Of a stretch of 9,570 nucleotides of DNA, positions 6,308-9,570 are shown piece after piece. The translations under genes were made by a program, and so were the position numbers. The notes below the pieces were generated by a model that was not told the origin of the DNA, did no database searches, and saw nothing but the letters and a program-made list of their open reading frames with translations. Source of the DNA: Leptospira sp. 96542 (GTDB lineage: Bacteria > Spirochaetota > Leptospiria > Leptospirales > Leptospiraceae); assembly GCA_029310945.1 (NCBI GenBank), contig JARJFC010000087.1, positions 1 to 9,570 of the forward strand. The letters run 5' to 3'. Each line of letters begins with the position of its first letter. Positions within the stretch are counted from its first letter, which is position 1.

Positions 6308-7600
6308 ATGCGATTGACCGACGAAGAAAAAGCCATGCACGATGGCCGTGAGGGCCCGGCCGTGCAGAAGGCCATGGACCTGCTGGTCCGCTACGGCGAG
6401 GCCCTGGGCGCCGAACGACTGGTGGAGACGCGCAACGTCTGCGCCACCATCACCTCCACCACGCCTTTCCAGCGCGACTTCGCCCTGGCCAAGGGCGGCA
6501 TGGACGCGGTGTTCTCCGAGTTCAGCCTGGACAGCCAGGAGGTGGTGGAGATCCCGAAGTTCAAGGTCTTCACCAGCCATCTGCAGCTCGGCTTCGACCC
6601 CGGCCAGCCCGAACGCATGGGCCTGAGCGAGGAAACGGTGCGCTTCTACGAGAAGAGCGAGCGCCACGCCGCCGGCCTGGGCGCGCAGATCATGAACACC
6701 TGCACGCCTTACCAGGTGGGCAACATCCCGACCCGGGGCGAGCACTGTGCCTGGATGGAATCCTCGGCGGTGATCTACTGCAACTCCGTGCTGGGCGCGC
6801 GCACCAACACCGAAGGGCGCGAGAGCTGCGGCGCGGCCATGCTGACCGCGCGCATTCCCTACTGGGGCTACCACCTGCCGGAGAACCGCCATGCCACCCA
6901 CGTGGTGGAGCTGGACATCGACGTGGAGTCCGTGCAGGACTGGGGCTTGCTGGGTTATTTCATCGGCGAACACGTGCAGGAGCGGGTGCCGGCCGTGCAC
7001 AGCCGGCGCGGCATCGGCCGTGTGCCCAACCTGCCGCGCCTCAAGCACTTCGGCGCGGCGGCCTCGTCCTCGGGTGGGGTGGAGCTGTACCACGTGGTCG
7101 GCGTCACGCCCGAGGCGCTGACGCTGAACCAGGCGCTGGGCGGCAAGCGGCCCGTCGAGGTGCTGCGCTATGGCGCGGCCGAACGCCGCCAGACCTACGA
7201 GAAACTCAACACCACGGCCCGCTCGGCCGAGATCCAGTACGTCATGCTGGGCTGCCCGCACTACACCATCGAGCAGATCTGGGAAGCGGCGCAACTGCTC
7301 GAAGGCCGCAAGGTGCACCCGGACTGCGAGCTCTGGATCTTCACGCCGCGCGCCATCAAGTCCCTGGCCGACCGCAACGGCTACACCCGCATCATCGAAG
7401 AGGCCGGCGGCATCCTGATGACCGACAGCTGCTCGGCCATGAGCCGCGCCGTGCCCAAGGGCACGCGCACCGTCGCGCTCGACTCGGCCAAGCAGGCCCA
7501 TTACCTGCCGGCCATCCTGGGCGTGCAGGCCTGGTTCGGCTCCACCGCCGAATGCATCGACGCGGCCTGCACCGGCCGCTGGCAAGGAGTTCTGCAATGA
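6308..7600 (+). CDS. Aconitase X (AcnX, DUF521/PF04412) large catalytic subunit, 430 aa
   Basis: Fe-S (de)hydratase of the aconitase superfamily. The N-terminus LTDEEKAMHDGREGPAVQKA (3-22) and the following GEALGAERLVETRNV are diagnostic of AcnX. Candidate cluster-region cysteines are C132 (MNTCTPYQVGNIPTRGEHCAW), C316 (MLGCPHYTIEQI) and C375 (LMTDSCSAM). The segment ESSAVIYCNSVLGARTNTEG (151-170) is strongly typical. Archaeal AcnX acts on mevalonate 5-phosphate; characterised bacterial AcnX dehydrates cis-3-hydroxy-L-proline. Which activity, if either, applies here cannot be read from the sequence. ATG 6308 is chosen because the protein begins exactly at the family N-terminus and GGAG (6294-6297) lies 10 nt upstream; an in-frame ATG at 6230 would overlap iclR. 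The stop overlaps the start of the small-subunit gene, as in other two-gene AcnX systems. Confidence 0.93.
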   Translation: MRLTDEEKAMHDGREGPAVQKAMDLLVRYGEALGAERLVETRNVCATITSTTPFQRDFALAKGGMDAVFSEFSLDSQEVVEIPKFKVFTSHLQLGFDPGQPERMGLSEETVRFYEKSERHAAGLGAQIMNTCTPYQVGNIPTRGEHCAWMESSAVIYCNSVLGARTNTEGRESCGAAMLTARIPYWGYHLPENRHATHVVELDIDVESVQDWGLLGYFIGEHVQERVPAVHSRRGIGRVPNLPRLKHFGAAASSSGGVELYHVVGVTPEALTLNQALGGKRPVEVLRYGAAERRQTYEKLNTTARSAEIQYVMLGCPHYTIEQIWEAAQLLEGRKVHPDCELWIFTPRAIKSLADRNGYTRIIEEAGGILMTDSCSAMSRAVPKGTRTVALDSAKQAHYLPAILGVQAWFGSTAECIDAACTGRWQGVLQ

Positions 7601-8055
7601 GCGCCGTTCTGCCGTCCACCACTGAAGAAACATCGCAGGTGATCGTTCTCCACGGTCGCAAGGTGGTCGGTGGCGTGAGCGAAGGCGAGGCCCTGGTCAC
7701 GCGCGACCGCATTTCCGGCTGGGGCGGCATCGACCCGCGCAGCGGCAGCGTGATCGAAACCCGCCACGAACTGCGCGGCGTCAGCTTCGCCGGCAAGGTG
7801 CTGGTGTTCCCCGGCGCCAAGGGCTCCTCCGGCTGGTCGGCCATGTTCCACATGACCCGCCTGCTCAACAGCGCACCCGCGGCCTTTCTGTTCAATGAAA
7901 TGACCACCAAGATGGCCCTGGGCGCCGTGGTCACCCACGCGCCCGCCATGACCGACTTCGACCGCGACCCGCTGGAGTGCATCCAGACCGGTGACTGGGT
8001 GCGCGTGGACGCCGACCGGGGCGTGGTCGAGATCCACCGCAAGTCCGGGCCTTAA
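7597..8055 (+). CDS. Aconitase X small (swivel) subunit, DUF126/PF01989, 152 aa
   Basis: This is the mobile swivel domain that closes over the active site of the large subunit. Visible family motifs are GRKVVGGVSEGEALVT (20-35), ISGWGGIDPRSGSVIE (39-54), FAGKVLVFPGAKGSSGW (64-80) and APAAFLFNEMTTKMALGAVV (93-112). Length is normal for a stand-alone subunit. Its ATG overlaps the large-subunit TGA (ATGA, 7597-7600), and AAGGAG (7584-7589) lies 7 nt upstream inside the large-subunit gene, so translation is likely coupled to give equal amounts. The separate-subunit arrangement corresponds to the two-polypeptide bacterial AcnX type rather than the fused form. Confidence 0.93.
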   Translation: MSAVLPSTTEETSQVIVLHGRKVVGGVSEGEALVTRDRISGWGGIDPRSGSVIETRHELRGVSFAGKVLVFPGAKGSSGWSAMFHMTRLLNSAPAAFLFNEMTTKMALGAVVTHAPAMTDFDRDPLECIQTGDWVRVDADRGVVEIHRKSGP

Positions 8056-8120
8056 GGTTGCTTCTGTCCCCACCCCGGCATAGCGCACCGCACAGAACAC
8101 ACAACAACAGGAGACAGACC

Positions 8121-9116
8121 ATGCAACAAGACCACCAGGGCAGGCGCATCAGCCGCCGACAATGGAGCCTGGGCCTCGCGGCCCTGGGCGCGGGCAGCCT
8201 GCTGCCCGGCATTGCCAGCGCGCAGGGCTTTCCGAGCAAACCCGTCACGCTGATCGTGCCCAATGCGCCGGGCGGTGCGATCGACATTCTTGCCCGCGTG
8301 CTCCAGCAGCAGCTGTCCACCCTTTGGCGCCAGCCCATCATCGTCGAGTACAAACCCGGCGCGGGCACGGCCCTGGGCACGGATTTCACGGCCAAGGCCG
8401 CGCCGGACGGTCACACGCTCTGCGTGGTCGCCACGCCCCACGTCATCAACCCGGCCATGCGGCAACTGCCCTTCGACACGACCCGGGACCTGTCGGGCAT
8501 CACCATCCTGGGCGTGTCCAACATCCTGATCTCGGCCACGCCGTCCTTCCCGGCCAACACCCTCAGGGAAGCCATCGAACTGATCAAGAAGAACCCGGGC
8601 AAATACAGCTACGCCAGCCCGGGCAGCGGCAGCTCCATGCACCTGGCCATGGAACTGTTCAAGCAGCAGGCCGGCCTGGACCTCCTGCACGTGCCTTTCA
8701 AGGGCAGCGGCCAGGCCTACCCCGAAGTCATGGCGGGCCGGATCGAACTGCTGATCGACCCGCTTTTTTCCACCATGCCCCACCTCAAGGGCGGCAAGCT
8801 CAAGGCCCTGGCCGCCACGGCACCCAGGCGCTCGGCCATCGCGCCCGACATCCCCGCCGTCGCCGAAACCTTGCCCGGCTTCAACGTGCAGTCCATGTTC
8901 GGCCTGGTCGTGAGCAGCGGTGCGCCGCGTGACACCGTCAACAAGATCTACAAGGACATCCTGGCCGTGCTGCAGACGCCCGAAGCGAAGAAGCGCATGG
9001 ACGACCTGGGCCTGGAGACCAACCCCATCACCCCGGCGCAGTTCGATGCCTACATCAAGACCGAAATCCAGAAGTGGACCCAGGTGGTCAAGACGGCGGA
9101 TATCAAGCTGGATTGA
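8121..9116 (+). CDS. Bug/TctC-family receptor with Tat-like signal peptide, 331 aa
   Basis: Third orphan periplasmic receptor of the window. The signal peptide has a long polar start and a twin-arginine-like motif RRISRRQWSLG (8-18), then a hydrophobic core and predicted cleavage after ASA (residue 34). Family motifs: VTLIVPNAPGGAIDILAR (42-59), VEYKPGAGTALG (75-86), APDGHT (94-99), VPFKGSGQAYPEVMAGRIE, APDIPAVAETLPGF and the C-terminal ITPAQFDAYIKTEIQKW. The ligand loop reads NAPGGAID rather than the PGGGAD of the receptor at 4331, so the two probably bind different ligands (inference). The ATG at 8121 has AGGAGA (8109-8114) 6 nt upstream; an in-frame upstream ATG at 8058 lacks such a site. 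It is 65 nt after the AcnX small subunit and is the last gene before the terminator, so it belongs to the same transcription unit. Confidence 0.93.
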   Translation: MQQDHQGRRISRRQWSLGLAALGAGSLLPGIASAQGFPSKPVTLIVPNAPGGAIDILARVLQQQLSTLWRQPIIVEYKPGAGTALGTDFTAKAAPDGHTLCVVATPHVINPAMRQLPFDTTRDLSGITILGVSNILISATPSFPANTLREAIELIKKNPGKYSYASPGSGSSMHLAMELFKQQAGLDLLHVPFKGSGQAYPEVMAGRIELLIDPLFSTMPHLKGGKLKALAATAPRRSAIAPDIPAVAETLPGFNVQSMFGLVVSSGAPRDTVNKIYKDILAVLQTPEAKKRMDDLGLETNPITPAQFDAYIKTEIQKWTQVVKTADIKLD

Positions 9117-9142
9117 GCATTTTTTCGCGGTGTCCGGAATAA

Positions 9143-9170
9143 AAGGCCGCGCATGCGCGGCCTTCGTCTT
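9143..9170 (+). terminator. Rho-independent terminator of the catabolic cluster
   Basis: A perfect palindrome, GGCCGCGCATGCGCGGCC (9145-9162), extended by AA before and TT after, folds into a 9-bp GC-rich stem (9143-9151 with 9156-9164) and a CATG loop. TTCGTCTTTTCT follows. It begins 27 nt after the stop of the last receptor gene. Upstream A residues (9141-9144) make it potentially bidirectional, though the opposite-strand tract is short. Confidence 0.85.
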
Positions 9171-9178
9171 TTCTGTTC

Positions 9179-9209
9179 TTGGGGGCGAGGAGGACCAAGA
9201 AGTTATGAT
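9179..9209 (+). promoter_or_regulatory. Possible promoter for the M48 peptidase gene
   Basis: TATGAT (9204-9209) is a close match to a -10 element. TTGGGG (9179-9184), 19 bp upstream, is a weak -35 candidate. It follows the terminator and precedes the ATG at 9278 by about 70 nt, a sensible place for a new transcription unit. Between it and the gene I see only a pyrimidine-rich leader and no convincing Shine-Dalgarno sequence. Confidence 0.35.
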
Positions 9210-9277
9210 TTCCGGCTTCGCCCGCTGAGTCATTTCCCCTCCCACCCCCGGATCCCGCCGTGCGCCATTCGCACACC

Positions 9278-9570
9278 ATGAAGAGAAGCCATCGCACCCT
9301 GACCTGGACGCTGCTGTTCACCGCGGCGTCCTTCGCGCCCCTTGGTCATGCCCAGGAACAGAAGCTGGGCGTGGACGTGGGCAAGACCTCCGCCTTCACC
9401 AAGCTGGCCCCGGCCGATGACGTGGAAAAGATGGCGCTTACCCAGTACCAGCAGCAACTGGATGAAGCGCGCAAGAAGAATGCACTGGCGTCGGACGATG
9501 ATCCCCAGTTGCGCCGACTGCGCACCATCGCGGACCAGATCCTTCCCCCCGCCCTGAGCCGGAACCCGCG
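9278..9570 (+). CDS. M48-family metallopeptidase, N-terminal part only (cut by the window edge)
   Basis: The visible 97 residues begin with a signal peptide (basic KRSHR, hydrophobic core, predicted cleavage after GHA, residue 25), so the product is exported. The mature start QEQKLGVDVGKTSAFTKLAP (26-45), then QYQQQLDEARKKNAL (56-70) and DPQLRRLRTIADQILPPA (75-92), resembles the lead-in region of periplasmic M48 (BepA/LoiP-like) zinc peptidases common in Burkholderiales, which degrade misfolded envelope proteins. The HEXXH zinc motif would lie beyond the window, so the assignment rests on N-terminal resemblance alone. The ATG at 9278 is supported by the signal peptide rather than by a ribosome site. 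The gene is separated from the catabolic cluster by the terminator and is functionally unrelated to it. Confidence 0.75.
   Translation, partial: MKRSHRTLTWTLLFTAASFAPLGHAQEQKLGVDVGKTSAFTKLAPADDVEKMALTQYQQQLDEARKKNALASDDDPQLRRLRTIADQILPPALSRNP

Noticed and set aside
1..9570. tRNA, rRNA, riboswitch or CRISPR arrays
   Set aside because: No cloverleaf-like sequence, ribosomal core motif, spaced direct repeat or conserved riboswitch core was seen on either strand.

Overview
The window is about two-thirds G+C, with codon use and gene families typical of a betaproteobacterium of the order Burkholderiales, most likely Comamonadaceae. The strongest pointers are three Bug-type (TctC-family) periplasmic solute receptors with no TctA/TctB membrane partners, an IclR regulator, and the start of an M48 peptidase of the type common in that group. 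The taxonomic placement is inference from gene content.

Layout. Positions 1-905 (minus strand) hold a Bug receptor gene that runs off the left edge. Its homology stops abruptly near 120-128, where base composition falls from GC-rich to AT-rich, so it looks disrupted or chimeric. Positions 906-1061 are an AT-rich divergent intergenic region with candidate promoters and two inverted repeats. From 1062 to 9116 all genes are on the plus strand: an FAD-dependent oxidoreductase (1062-2516), an IlvD/Edd-family dehydratase (2585-4294), a second Bug receptor (4331-5332), an IclR regulator (5446-6276), the large and small subunits of aconitase X (6308-7600 and 7597-8055, overlapping by 4 nt), and a third Bug receptor (8121-9116). 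A strong rho-independent terminator at 9143-9170 closes the cluster. A separate gene for a secreted M48-type metallopeptidase starts at 9278 and is cut by the right edge.

Interpretation. The cluster looks like a catabolic island for a small hydroxylated carboxylic acid (possibly a hydroxy-amino acid or sugar-acid-like compound). It would be captured in the periplasm by Bug receptors and processed by one flavin redox step and two iron-sulfur dehydratases from unrelated superfamilies (IlvD/Edd and aconitase X), under IclR control. The only bacterial AcnX activity I know to be characterised is cis-3-hydroxy-L-proline dehydratase, but the expected partner, a pyrroline-2-carboxylate reductase, is absent here. 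The IlvD-family protein also departs from family consensus at motifs near the active site. The substrate is therefore open, and this enzyme combination is the most interesting feature of the window. No RNA genes, CRISPR arrays or complete mobile elements were seen, and no stretch over 300 bases lacks a gene.
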